From SFTH01 sp963643985 (GTDB lineage: Bacteria > Bacillota > Clostridia > Christensenellales > Aristaeellaceae), in NCBI GenBank assembly GCA_963643985.1, contig CAVINP010000004.1:1-51991 (forward strand): DNA of 51,991 bases. Direction: 5' to 3'. This document shows, in pieces, positions 1-8,660 of the stretch (position 1 is its first letter; each line of letters starts with the position of its first letter). Made by a program: the position numbers and the translations under genes. The notes under the pieces are model-generated. The model saw only the letters and a list, made by a program, of their open reading frames with translations. It was not told the origin of the DNA and made no database searches.

Positions 1-1
1 C

Positions 2-805
2 TTCGAAGTAGCCGCGCACGATTTGGGTATGCACGTTACTTACCTTGATCCCAGCGGTTCTCAGATCGGCAAGAAGGAATCCATCGCCGATACGGCGCGC
101 GTGCTCGGACGTATTTTTGACGGCATCGAATATCGCGGTTATGGTCAGGAGATCGTCGAGACGCTGGCCAAATACGCAGGCGTGCCGGTCTGGAATGGCC
201 TGACGAACGAATTTCACCCCACGCAGATACTGGCCGATTTCCTGACGTTGCGCGAACATTTTGCAAAGCTTCAAGGACTTAAGCTGGTCTATATGGGGGA
301 CGCAAGATACAACATGGGCAATTCCCTGATGGTCGGCTGCGCAAAGATGGGTATGCATTTTGTGGCCTGTTCCCCAGAGAAGTATTTCCCAAACGCCGAA
401 CTGGTTGCGACCTGCCGCAAAATTGCCGCACAGACCGGCGCAACTCTCGAATTCAACAGCAATCCCGCCACAGCCGTGCAGGGTGCGGATTGTATCTATA
501 CCGATGTATGGGTTTCGATGGGTGAGCCGGATGCCGTGTGGTCCGAACGCATTCACGATCTGATGCCCTATCAGGTCAATTCCGATCTGATGCGTATAGC
601 CGGGCCGGATTGTGTGTTTATGCACTGCCTGCCGGCTTTCCATGATCTCAATACAGTCATCGGTCGCGATATTCACGCAAAGTTCGGCATTGATGCAATG
701 GAAGTAACCGATGAAGTCTTCGAATCCCCCGCTTCCATCGTATTTGACGAGGCCGAAAACCGCATGCACACGATCAAGGCCGTGATGTATGCCACTTTGA
801 AATAA
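2..805 (+). CDS. argF: ornithine carbamoyltransferase, 5'-truncated by window edge
   Basis: ArgF transfers the carbamoyl group of carbamoyl phosphate to ornithine, giving citrulline in cytosolic arginine synthesis. The frame is open from base 2 (FEVAAHDLGMHVTYL), so the visible TTG and ATG codons near base 23 are internal and the N-terminus, including the STRT carbamoyl-phosphate loop, lies outside the window. Visible signatures are the HPTQ motif and the ornithine-site FMHCLPAFHD segment. About 267 residues remain of a family length near 330. It is followed after 18 nt by carA and then carB, which make its substrate, so this is one arginine/pyrimidine operon. The long GYGQEIVETLA-type segment argues for anabolic or catabolic OTC rather than aspartate carbamoyltransferase. 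Confidence 0.96.
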   Translation, partial: FEVAAHDLGMHVTYLDPSGSQIGKKESIADTARVLGRIFDGIEYRGYGQEIVETLAKYAGVPVWNGLTNEFHPTQILADFLTLREHFAKLQGLKLVYMGDARYNMGNSLMVGCAKMGMHFVACSPEKYFPNAELVATCRKIAAQTGATLEFNSNPATAVQGADCIYTDVWVSMGEPDAVWSERIHDLMPYQVNSDLMRIAGPDCVFMHCLPAFHDLNTVIGRDIHAKFGIDAMEVTDEVFESPASIVFDEAENRMHTIKAVMYATLK

Positions 806-823
806 AACATAAGGAGAAGCATT

Positions 824-1894
824 ATGCCAAAGGCGTATTTGGTGCTTGCAGACGGCACCGTCTATGAGGGTGATGGCTTTGGCGCAAGCTGCGAAGCCGT
901 CGGCGAGCTGGTCTTTACCACAGGCATGGAAGGCTATCTGGAAACGCTGACCGACCCGAGCTATGCCGGTCAGATCATCATGCAGACCTTTCCGTTGATC
1001 GGCAACTACGGCGTAATCGATGCGGATTTCGAGGGGGCCTGCCATGCACGCGGCTATGTCGTGCGCGAGTGCTGCGACACGCCCTCCAACTTCAGGTCTC
1101 AGGGAAAGCTCGATGAATATCTGAAGTCCATCAATGTACCCGGCATCTGCGGTTTGGATACCCGTGCCATCACGCGCAGAATCCGCGAGCGCGGTGTCAT
1201 CAACGCCATGATCTGCGCCAAGGTGCCCGAGAATCTTGATATTTTGCAGCAGTACGCCGTCAGGGGTGTGGTCGACGAGACGAGCTGTGCCGAGGTTACG
1301 CTGCATCCTGCCGTCGGTGAAACAAAGCACCGTGTGGCGTTGATCGACTACGGTGCCAAGCGTAATATCGTGCGCGAACTGCAAAAGCGCGGCTGTGAGG
1401 TGACGGTGCTGCCCGCCCGTACGCCCGCTCAGAAAATACTGGATATGCAGCCGGACGGTCTGATGCTCTCCAACGGCCCGGGCGATCCGGAAGAAAATAC
1501 TTTCTGCATTTCCCAGATTGCGGCACTTTTGGGCAAGCTGCCGCTCTTTGGCATATGCCTTGGGCATCAGATGACGGCACTGGCTGCGGGCGGACGGACC
1601 GAAAAGATGAAATACGGCCACCGCGGCGCGAACCAGCCCGTAAAAGAAGTCGGCGGCACGAGGTGCTACATCACCAGCCAGAACCATGGCTACGCCGTCG
1701 TGAGCGATTCCGTGAAGGCCGGCAGAATCAGCTATATCAATGCCAACGACGGCAGCTGCGAGGGCATCGATTATCCGGATCTCAATGCCTTCACCGTGCA
1801 GTTCCATCCGGAGGCGAGCGCAGGCCCGCACGATACGGCCTTCCTGTTCGACCGCTTCATTTCCATGATGAGAGGTGAGACCAAATGCCGCTGA
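824..1894 (+). CDS. carA: carbamoyl-phosphate synthase small (glutaminase) subunit
   Basis: CarA hydrolyses glutamine and channels ammonia to CarB for carbamoyl phosphate synthesis. The 356-residue protein is close to full family length. The N-terminal CPSase domain (residues 1-130, LADGTVYEGDGFGA and TGMEGYLETLTDPSYAGQI) is followed by a class I glutamine amidotransferase with the nucleophile elbow GICLGHQ, the NHGYAV segment and the catalytic HPE triad part (FHPEASAGPHD). The ATG has AAGGAG about 8 nt upstream. The stop codon overlaps the carB start by 10 nt, which suggests translational coupling and equal subunit synthesis. Confidence 0.97.
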   Translation: MPKAYLVLADGTVYEGDGFGASCEAVGELVFTTGMEGYLETLTDPSYAGQIIMQTFPLIGNYGVIDADFEGACHARGYVVRECCDTPSNFRSQGKLDEYLKSINVPGICGLDTRAITRRIRERGVINAMICAKVPENLDILQQYAVRGVVDETSCAEVTLHPAVGETKHRVALIDYGAKRNIVRELQKRGCEVTVLPARTPAQKILDMQPDGLMLSNGPGDPEENTFCISQIAALLGKLPLFGICLGHQMTALAAGGRTEKMKYGHRGANQPVKEVGGTRCYITSQNHGYAVVSDSVKAGRISYINANDGSCEGIDYPDLNAFTVQFHPEASAGPHDTAFLFDRFISMMRGETKCR

Positions 1895-4800
1895 ACAAGG
1901 CGATCAAAAAGGTACTGATGATCGGCTCCGGCCCCATCGTGATCGGTCAGGCTGCCGAGTTTGACTATGCCGGTGCACAGGCCTGCCGCGTACTCAAGGA
2001 AGCCGGTGTCAACGTGGTGCTGGTCAATTCCAATCCTGCCACCATCATGACAGACAAGGCGCTGGCGGACGAGATCTATCTGGAGCCGCTGACCGAGGAA
2101 ACGCTTAAGCGCATCATATTGCATGAGAAGCCCGACAGCCTGCTGGCAGGTCTGGGCGGTCAGACGGGTCTGACGCTGGCCATGCAGCTGTCCAAGGACG
2201 GCTTTCTCGAGGAGCACAATGTCCGGCTGATCGGTGCCAATGCCGAGGCCATCGACAAGGCCGAGGACCGTCAGCTGTTCAAAGATGCCATGACTGCCAT
2301 CGGCGAACCCGTCATCCCCTCGGGCATTGCCAATACCGTCGATCAGGCACTGAAGATCGCCGATGAGATCGGCTATCCGGTCATCGTGCGCCCTGCATTC
2401 ACGCTGGGCGGCGCGGGCGGCGGTGCTGCGGCAGATGCCGAGGAACTTAGCGTCATCGCGCAGACGGGTCTGGATGCCTCCCCGATCACGCAGGTGCTGA
2501 TCGAAAAGTCCGTTGCGGGCTGGAAGGAAATCGAATTCGAGGTCATGCGCGATTCCGTGGGCAACGTGATTGCGGTCTGCTCGATGGAAAACATCGATCC
2601 CGTGGGCGTGCATACCGGTGACTCCATCGTCGTTGCCCCTGCACTCACGCTCTCCGACAAGGAATATCAGATGCTCCGAAGCGCATCACTGAACATCATA
2701 TCCGCACTGGGCATCGTCGGCGGCTGCAACTGCCAGTTTGCACTCAACCCCGACAGCTTTGAATATGCCGTGATTGAGGTCAATCCCCGCGTGTCGCGCT
2801 CGTCGGCGCTGGCCAGCAAGGCCACGGGCTATCCGATCGCCAAGGTCGCCACGCGCATCGCGCTGGGCTATACGCTGGACGAGATCAAAAACGAGATCAC
2901 CGGCAAGACCTGCGCCTGCTTTGAGCCGACGTTGGACTATGTGGTGGTCAAGTTCCCCAAGTGGCCGTTTGACAAGTTCGCGGGCGCAAGCCGCAAGCTC
3001 GGCACGCAGATGAAGGCCACGGGCGAAGTCATGGCTATCGCACCGAGCTTTGAAATGGCGCTGATGAAGGCCGTCCGAGGCGCGGAAATCGGCATGGATA
3101 CGCTCAATCGCAAACCCGACAGCGCTGCCCCTGTGGCCGAGCGCCTGAAGAACGTGGACGATCATCGCCTCTTTACCGTGTTCGAGGCACTCAAGAGCGG
3201 CATGAGCGTGGACGAGATTCACGATATCACGCGCATTGACAGGTATTTTATCAGCAGGCTCAAAAAGCTTGCCGACTACGAAGCCGAGATTGCGAACGGA
3301 CTGAGCGATGAAAATTATTTCCGCGGCAAGAAGATGGGCTATCCGGACGCGGCGATCAGGCGCATATCCGGCGCGGAAAAGCTGCCCGAGTGCCGTTCCT
3401 CCTTCAAGATGGTCGATACCTGCGGCGCGGAATTTGAGGCCGAGACGCCCTATTTCTACTCCTGTTTCGATGCGGAGTGTGAATCGCGTGCCTTTCCCCG
3501 CTCCGGCAAACCGGTCATCGTGGTACTTGGCTCCGGACCGATCCGCATCGGCCAGGGCATCGAGTTTGACTATTCTTCCGTGCACTGCGTCTGGACGCTC
3601 AAGAAGCTCGGCTATGACGTTGTCATCATCAATAACAACCCCGAAACCGTATCCACCGACTACGACACGGCGGATCGCCTTTACTTTGAACCGTTGACCG
3701 ACGAAGATGTGATGCGAATACTGGCGGTTGAAAACCCCGTCGGCGTGGTCGTGGCCTTCGGCGGCCAGACCGCCATCCGCCTGACGGGCGCACTCAGCCG
3801 CGCGGGCGTGCCGATACTGGGTACCTCCGCCGAAGGCATCGACATTGCCGAGGACCGCGAACGCTTCGATGAGCTGCTGGAGCAGTTCTCCATCCGTCGT
3901 CCCAAGGGCATGGGTGTGCGCACGATGCAGCAGGCCCTCGATGCGGCCGAAACACTGGGCTACCCGGTACTGCTGCGTCCGAGCTATGTCATCGGCGGCC
4001 AGAACATGGTCATTGCCCATGCATCAAACGATGTTGAACGCTACATGAAGCGCATACTGGCCGGCGGCATCGAAAATCCCGTGCTGGTTGACAAGTACAT
4101 GCCGGGTGCGGAACTGGAGGTCGATGTCATCTCCGACGGCGAGGACGTGCTGATCCCCGGCGTAATGGAGCATATCGAGCGTGCAGGCGTGCATTCCGGT
4201 GACTCCATTGCCGTCTATCCGCCATACAACATCACCGACCGCATGCTGGAGACCATCGTCAAGAGTTCCACGCAACTGGCACTGGCGCTCGGCACGAAGG
4301 GCCTGGTCAATATTCAGTACCTGATCTACGGCGGCGAGCTGTACGTGATCGAGGTCAACCCCCGCGCATCGCGCACCATCCCCTACATTTCCAAGGTGTC
4401 GGGCGTATCGATGGTGGACATTGCCGCACGCGTGATGGTCGGCGAGAAGCTCAGGGACATCGGTTGCGGCACGGGCCTGCATCAGGCACCGCCGTACTGT
4501 GCGGTGAAGGTGCCGGTGTTCTCGTTTGAAAAGCTGCTGGACGCCAACAGCTATCTCAGCCCCGAGATGAAATCCACGGGCGAGGTGCTGGGCATCGGTC
4601 GCGACATGGCCGAGGCACTGTTCAAGGGCCTGGTCAGTGCAAATTTCCATATGCCCGAGCTCGGCCACGAGACGGGTGTGCTGCTGAGTGTGGACGAATA
4701 TGACTATCCGGAGATTCTGTCCGTCGCACGGAAGTTCCACGATCTGGGCTGCCGACTGTATGCCACCCTCGGTACGGCACGCACCATCGCAACGCTCGGT

Positions 4801-5910
4801 ATTCCCGTCAGCACCGTGGAGGATATTCACGACTACAACGCGACCCGCGCACTGCTTGAAAGCGGCGCGATCAACTACATCATCTACACGGGCGCACTGC
4901 TTGATGCCACGATGGATGACTACATCCACCTGCACAAGTTGGCGCTGATGCACAAGATCGCCTGCCTGACTTCGCTGGATACCGCAAATGCACTGGCGGA
5001 CATTATTGCCAGCCGCTACAACCAGCTCAACACGGAGCTGATCGATATTACACATCTGCGCACAACGCGCCAGAAGCTGCGCTTTGCGAAGATGCAGTCC
5101 ACGGGCAACGACTACATCATCATCGACAACCGCGACAAGTCGATCGAGTATCCGGAGTCGCTCTGCGCACGGCTGTGCAGGACGCACTACGGCGTGGGCG
5201 CGGACGGTATTGCGCTGATCGAGAACTCCGATATTGCCGATGCACGCATGCGCATGTACAACCGCGACGGTTCCGAGGGACGTATGGCCGGCAACTGCAT
5301 CCGCTGTGTGGGCAAATACCTATACGATGAGGGCATTGTCAAGAAGCTCGACATGAACATCGAGACGGCCAGCGGCGTGCACCACCTGAAGCTTTACACG
5401 CAAAATATGCGCGTCAGCTCCGTGTCCGTTGACATGGGTCTGCCGAACCTCTCTCCGTCCAGCCTCCCCTGCACATTGCAGACGGCGCGTGCGATCCGCT
5501 ACCCCGTGCGCATAGCGTCCAAGCTCTACAATATCAACTGCGTATCGATGGGCAACCCGCACTGCGTCGTATTCACCGACGAGGTGGATGCGCTGGATCT
5601 GACCGTGCTTGGTCCGCAGTTTGAGACGGCCGAGATTTTCCCCGAGCGTGTCAACACCGAGTTTGTCCGCGCCGTCAACGGCAGTACGCTGAGAATGCGC
5701 TGCTTTGAGCGCGGCAGCGGCGAAACGATGGCCTGCGGCACGGGCGCCTGTGCGGCGGCTGTGGCAGCCATTGAAAACGGTCTGTGCCGCAAGAACACGG
5801 ACATCAACGTTCAGGTGCCCGGCGGTACGCTTACCGTGCGCTGTGAGGACAGCGGTGTGACACTGCACGGTACGGCCGAACTGGTCTACGAGGGCAGTCT
5901 GGAACTGTAA
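1885..5910 (+). CDS. carB-dapF: carbamoyl-phosphate synthase large subunit fused to diaminopimelate epimerase
   Basis: A single uninterrupted frame of 1341 codons. Residues 1 to about 1060 are a complete CarB: two ATP-grasp halves, each beginning with a GSGPI(V/R)IGQ motif (near residues 12 and 550), and the C-terminal MGS-like allosteric domain from about residue 930. Residues 1065-1341 then match a full DapF, starting LRFAKMQSTGNDYIIID and containing a YNRDGSEG segment and a C-terminal ACGTGACAAA motif whose Cys1284 is one catalytic cysteine. The other expected catalytic Cys is Ala1135 (RMAGNCIRC instead of MCGNGIRC); Cys1138 and Cys1141 are nearby. DapF converts LL- to meso-diaminopimelate for lysine and peptidoglycan. 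There is no stop, start or ribosome binding site at the junction, so a bifunctional polypeptide is expected unless it is processed. DapF activity is less certain than CarB activity. Confidence 0.94.
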   Translation: MPLNKAIKKVLMIGSGPIVIGQAAEFDYAGAQACRVLKEAGVNVVLVNSNPATIMTDKALADEIYLEPLTEETLKRIILHEKPDSLLAGLGGQTGLTLAMQLSKDGFLEEHNVRLIGANAEAIDKAEDRQLFKDAMTAIGEPVIPSGIANTVDQALKIADEIGYPVIVRPAFTLGGAGGGAAADAEELSVIAQTGLDASPITQVLIEKSVAGWKEIEFEVMRDSVGNVIAVCSMENIDPVGVHTGDSIVVAPALTLSDKEYQMLRSASLNIISALGIVGGCNCQFALNPDSFEYAVIEVNPRVSRSSALASKATGYPIAKVATRIALGYTLDEIKNEITGKTCACFEPTLDYVVVKFPKWPFDKFAGASRKLGTQMKATGEVMAIAPSFEMALMKAVRGAEIGMDTLNRKPDSAAPVAERLKNVDDHRLFTVFEALKSGMSVDEIHDITRIDRYFISRLKKLADYEAEIANGLSDENYFRGKKMGYPDAAIRRISGAEKLPECRSSFKMVDTCGAEFEAETPYFYSCFDAECESRAFPRSGKPVIVVLGSGPIRIGQGIEFDYSSVHCVWTLKKLGYDVVIINNNPETVSTDYDTADRLYFEPLTDEDVMRILAVENPVGVVVAFGGQTAIRLTGALSRAGVPILGTSAEGIDIAEDRERFDELLEQFSIRRPKGMGVRTMQQALDAAETLGYPVLLRPSYVIGGQNMVIAHASNDVERYMKRILAGGIENPVLVDKYMPGAELEVDVISDGEDVLIPGVMEHIERAGVHSGDSIAVYPPYNITDRMLETIVKSSTQLALALGTKGLVNIQYLIYGGELYVIEVNPRASRTIPYISKVSGVSMVDIAARVMVGEKLRDIGCGTGLHQAPPYCAVKVPVFSFEKLLDANSYLSPEMKSTGEVLGIGRDMAEALFKGLVSANFHMPELGHETGVLLSVDEYDYPEILSVARKFHDLGCRLYATLGTARTIATLGIPVSTVEDIHDYNATRALLESGAINYIIYTGALLDATMDDYIHLHKLALMHKIACLTSLDTANALADIIASRYNQLNTELIDITHLRTTRQKLRFAKMQSTGNDYIIIDNRDKSIEYPESLCARLCRTHYGVGADGIALIENSDIADARMRMYNRDGSEGRMAGNCIRCVGKYLYDEGIVKKLDMNIETASGVHHLKLYTQNMRVSSVSVDMGLPNLSPSSLPCTLQTARAIRYPVRIASKLYNINCVSMGNPHCVVFTDEVDALDLTVLGPQFETAEIFPERVNTEFVRAVNGSTLRMRCFERGSGETMACGTGACAAAVAAIENGLCRKNTDINVQVPGGTLTVRCEDSGVTLHGTAELVYEGSLEL

Positions 5911-5921
5911 AAAGGACGTGA

Positions 5922-5956
5922 AAACGGGATCACCTCTTGTATCGGTGATCCCGTTT
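5922..5956. terminator. bidirectional hairpin terminator after carB-dapF
   Basis: Perfect 13-bp stem (5922-5934 with 5944-5956, arms beginning AAACGGG and ending CCCGTTT) with a 9-nt loop. The A-rich left and T-rich right edges let it serve both the carB-dapF operon and the convergent small gene on the minus strand, whose stop codon is immediately to the right. Confidence 0.8.
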
Positions 5957-5958
5957 GT

Positions 5959-6234
5959 TCATATGTTTCTTCTTGCCGTCTCGGCAAGCGTTTCCAGAGC
6001 GCGTATCTGCTCTTTTGCTTCGGGGCAGCGATATTCCCCGGTCAGGGACTCAATCTCCTCCAGGGCATCCCCCACTTCTTCCTTATCTTCCGGGTCCGAA
6101 CATTCCAGAAGAAATATGGCATCCTCCAGCTGAGCGTTAAGTTCCTCCATATCCTCACTGTCGGCATAATCGTCCAATCTGCCCAGTATATCGCGAAACC
6201 GCTCAATAAATCCTTTCAGTGCTGTCGCATTCAT
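5959..6234 (-). CDS. small acidic helical protein of unknown function
   Basis: I do not recognise this 91-residue protein. It is very acidic, rich in Glu/Asp/Leu, lacks signal or membrane segments and looks largely alpha-helical (DYADSEDMEELNAQLEDAIF, LEEIESLTGEY), so a coiled-coil or helical-bundle cytosolic protein is likely. Two ATG codons lie two codons apart. The GGGAGG site is only 2 nt from the upstream ATG (6240) but 8 nt from the ATG at 6234, so the second is preferred. A consensus-like promoter sits upstream. Convergent with carB-dapF. Confidence 0.72.
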   Translation of the reverse strand: MNATALKGFIERFRDILGRLDDYADSEDMEELNAQLEDAIFLLECSDPEDKEEVGDALEEIESLTGEYRCPEAKEQIRALETLAETARRNI

Positions 6235-6257
6235 CTTCATTCCCTCCCGTACTGCCC

Positions 6258-6286
6258 AGTATAAAACAAACCGGCAAAAATATCAA
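6258..6286 (-). promoter_or_regulatory. sigma-A promoter for the small acidic protein gene
   Basis: Minus strand TTGATA (6286-6281), 17-nt spacer, TATACT (6263-6258), about 25 nt ahead of the start codon at 6234. Confidence 0.7.
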
Positions 6287-6304
6287 TCTTTCACGCGATC
6301 TTTC

Positions 6305-6333
6305 TTGGCGCAGCGCGGAAAATGTGGTAAACT
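6305..6333 (+). promoter_or_regulatory. putative sigma-A promoter for small membrane protein-trmB-NlpC operon
   Basis: TTGGCG (6305-6310), 17-nt spacer, TAAACT (6328-6333), 39 nt upstream of the TTG start at 6373. It is divergent from the minus-strand promoter at 6258-6286, with about 18 nt between the two -35 boxes. Confidence 0.55.
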
Positions 6334-6372
6334 TATACTTGTTAAATTCGGATTTGAAGGGAGTCGTTCAAA

Positions 6373-6612
6373 TTGAACGCGAAAATACGTCAGTGGCTGG
6401 GCATAATCATCGTGCTGATCTACGCCGTAGGTCTTGTTATGATGTTCATAGGGTATTTCAGTCAGGGACTCGGTCTGTGGTTTGTCTCTACCGTCGCCGG
6501 TGCGCTGCTGCTCTACGTCAAGCGCACGCAGGAGAAGAAGGCTGCAGACGAGAAAGCCATGGAAGAAGAGGAAGCCGCTTATCAGAAAAAGAGAAACGGA
6601 GAGATCAAATAA
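6373..6612 (+). CDS. small membrane protein with charged C-terminal tail
   Basis: A 79-residue protein starting at TTG with a GAAGGGAG site about 11 nt upstream. It has two hydrophobic segments (about residues 9-28, LGIIIVLIYAVGLVMMFIGY, and 33-49, LGLWFVSTVAGALLLYV) followed by a Lys/Glu-rich cytoplasmic-looking tail (KRTQEKKAADEKAMEEEEAA). No family recognised. Its stop codon overlaps the trmB ATG by one base (TAATG), so the genes are translationally coupled and the conserved pairing is worth checking. Confidence 0.7.
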   Translation: MNAKIRQWLGIIIVLIYAVGLVMMFIGYFSQGLGLWFVSTVAGALLLYVKRTQEKKAADEKAMEEEEAAYQKKRNGEIK

Positions 6613-7352
6613 TGCGCATGCGCAGAAAGGCGTGGACGGAACCGCTGCTGGACAATTGCGAATATCTGGTCAGTTTTCCCCGAGAGTACCGCGGCCGCTG
6701 GCGGGAGCGCTTTGTCAGACCGGATGCACCGCTGCACATCGAAATCGGCTGCGGCAAGGGCGTATCCACCGTCAGGATGGCACATGAGAACCCGGATGTC
6801 AACTATGTGGCCATCGACGAGGTACGCCACGTACTGGCCGTGACCATCAAAAATGCGCAGGAAGAGTACGGCGCTGACCCGGTCGAAAACCTGACGCTGA
6901 CCAATGTCGATGCAATGTTCATTCAGGACAGCTTTGCACCCGAGGACGGCATCAGCCGCATCTACATACAGTTTCCCAACCCCTGGGACGAGAAGGCCAA
7001 GCAGCACAAGCGCCGACTGACACATCCGCGCCAGCTGATGCAATACCGCGGTTTCCTGTCGGAGAACGGCGAAATCTACTTCAAGACCGACGACACGCCG
7101 CTGTTTGAGGCCACGAAGCGCTATCTGGCACTCTGCGGCTTTGAAATCGTCTACCTAACGGACGATCTTCACGCATCCGGCTTTTCGCCGAACTACGTCT
7201 CTGAGCATGAGGCGCTCTATGCAGGGCGCGGCCTGCCGATTCATTTTCTGATCGCCCGCATGGCTGAACTTCCTGAAGACTTTGAATACAATATTGACGG
7301 CCACCGCATCGACTGTGTGGAGCGCGGCGGCAAGAACCGAAGGGAATCGTAA
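6612..7352 (+). CDS. trmB: tRNA (guanine-N7-)-methyltransferase
   Basis: TrmB methylates G46 in the variable loop of tRNAs using S-adenosylmethionine. The 246-residue product begins MRMRRKAWTEPLL, contains the SAM-binding IEIGCGKGVSTVRMA motif, the acidic YVAIDE strand end, the family motif IQFPNPWDEKAKQHKRRLTH, and a C-terminal YFKTDD segment. Length is normal, slightly long at the C-terminus. The frame is open upstream to 6219, but the ATG at 6612, directly coupled to the preceding stop, matches the family start. Confidence 0.95.
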   Translation: MRMRRKAWTEPLLDNCEYLVSFPREYRGRWRERFVRPDAPLHIEIGCGKGVSTVRMAHENPDVNYVAIDEVRHVLAVTIKNAQEEYGADPVENLTLTNVDAMFIQDSFAPEDGISRIYIQFPNPWDEKAKQHKRRLTHPRQLMQYRGFLSENGEIYFKTDDTPLFEATKRYLALCGFEIVYLTDDLHASGFSPNYVSEHEALYAGRGLPIHFLIARMAELPEDFEYNIDGHRIDCVERGGKNRRES

Positions 7353-7353
7353 A

Positions 7354-7875
7354 ATGAAACGGACACCTCTGATTCTGCGCATACTGCTCGGCGTGCTGCT
7401 GTGCACGCTGGCGGTCATTGCCTACGCACTGCCGGGCCTGAGCAAGGGAGAGAGCGCTGCACTGATTGCGCTCGGACAACGCGGCAGCGAATACGTATTC
7501 GGCGAGGAAGGCCCGGAGGTCTTCGACTGCAGCGGCCTGGTGCGCTACAGCTATGCCGCCGTGGGCACGACCGTCATCCACAGCGCGCAATTCATCGGCT
7601 ATGATGACAGCTATGAGAAGATTGACGATGTTCGTGATCTACGCGTCGGCGACCTGATATTCTTCAACACCATCGCCGATCACGATGAATGCGACCACGT
7701 GGGCATCTGGCTGGGCGGCAACCGCTTCGTACAGGCCTCGTCGAGCGAGGGCAAGGTCATCGTATCGCGCTATGACGCATCGTGGAAGGATTCGTTTTCC
7801 TGGGGACGGCGCGTACTGACCGGCTATGGCTGCGAACCGCTCAACAGGATTGAATCGTACCTGCCCATAGTTTAG
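7354..7875 (+). CDS. secreted NlpC/P60-family peptidoglycan hydrolase
   Basis: NlpC/P60 enzymes cleave peptide stems of peptidoglycan, usually between D-Glu and the diamino acid. The 173-residue protein has an N-terminal signal or anchor (LRILLGVLLCTLAVIAYAL) and one catalytic domain with Cys59 in FDCSGLVRYSY, the VGDLIFF strand and His115 in DHVGIWLGG. There is no additional targeting domain. The ATG follows the trmB stop by 1 nt with AAGGGAATCG ahead, so it belongs to that operon. Its stop overlaps the stop of the convergent response regulator gene. Confidence 0.9.
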   Translation: MKRTPLILRILLGVLLCTLAVIAYALPGLSKGESAALIALGQRGSEYVFGEEGPEVFDCSGLVRYSYAAVGTTVIHSAQFIGYDDSYEKIDDVRDLRVGDLIFFNTIADHDECDHVGIWLGGNRFVQASSSEGKVIVSRYDASWKDSFSWGRRVLTGYGCEPLNRIESYLPIV

Positions 7876-8660
7876 AACTTTGCTTTTTCGGCTGAAAGTG
7901 CTGCGGCCAGCGGCTCTGCCCACGCATACTGCTGCATAAACTCGCCGTGATAGGCATTCACAGCATCGGTCTTCCCTGCCTTGAACTCCATCAGGTCACA
8001 GTCAAACTGCGAGGTGTCCAGACAGAGCACGCTGCGCTTTCGCAGCAGCATATCATCCGCGTCCACGGCCTTGAGCGTATCGTTCAGGGCCTTTATTGTC
8101 GTGCGGTAGCCCAGACCCTGATCGCCCGTATCGCCCCAGAGCGTCCCGACCATCTCATGGATCGTTACCTCACCGCCCATACGCGAGACGCACAGTGCAA
8201 GCAGTTCCTTGGCCTTGGACGATTTGAAGTTGACCAGACGACCGTCGACAAAGAGGTCAAAGTGTCCGAAGGTGCGAAAACGTATGCGCTTTTTCTGGCG
8301 TTCGCTGAGCAGACGCGCACGCTCCAGTGCGTCCAGTATGTCCTCGCGCTCGTAGGGCTTGAACACCACAAAGTCCGCTCTGGCATGAATGGCATCGGCT
8401 GAATACTCCGGATGTGCCGTCACGAATATCACGATCATGCCCGGCCGATACTGCCGAAGGCGCTGCGCAAGCTCTATGCCGTTCATTTCCGGCATGTCGA
8501 TATCCAGCAGTGCAAAATCTACGGGATGATCGGTGGCATACTTCAGCGCATCCGAAGCATTGTCAAAGAAGCCGACCACATCAAAGCCCGGCATATTGCC
8601 GCATTCGATTTTAAACAGATTCAGCGAAAGCGGCTCATCGTCCACCAGAATTACCTTCAT
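7872..8660 (-). CDS. two-component response regulator with winged-helix output domain
   Basis: 262 residues. The receiver domain (1-120) has the acidic pair VDDEP, the phosphoacceptor Asp53 in LLDIDMPEMNG, Thr in FVTAHPE and Lys in FKPYE. The C-terminal half begins FRTFGHFDLFVDGRLVNFKS, the pattern of an OmpR/SARP-type winged helix in which the wing precedes the recognition helix; no bacterial transcriptional activation domain follows. Its ATG lies inside the 3' end of the upstream histidine kinase gene (26-nt overlap), so the two are co-transcribed and coupled. Target genes are unknown. Confidence 0.9.
   Translation of the reverse strand: MKVILVDDEPLSLNLFKIECGNMPGFDVVGFFDNASDALKYATDHPVDFALLDIDMPEMNGIELAQRLRQYRPGMIVIFVTAHPEYSADAIHARADFVVFKPYEREDILDALERARLLSERQKKRIRFRTFGHFDLFVDGRLVNFKSSKAKELLALCVSRMGGEVTIHEMVGTLWGDTGDQGLGYRTTIKALNDTLKAVDADDMLLRKRSVLCLDTSQFDCDLMEFKAGKTDAVNAYHGEFMQQYAWAEPLAAALSAEKAKF

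Noticed and set aside
2686..4020. Long antisense frames within carB (also 4024-5187).
   Set aside because: Shadow frames of a conserved gene with no start signals.
6219..6611. Upstream extension of the trmB frame as a fused N-terminal domain.
   Set aside because: The extension runs across a promoter and out of frame through the small membrane protein; the coupled ATG at 6612 fits the TrmB family start.
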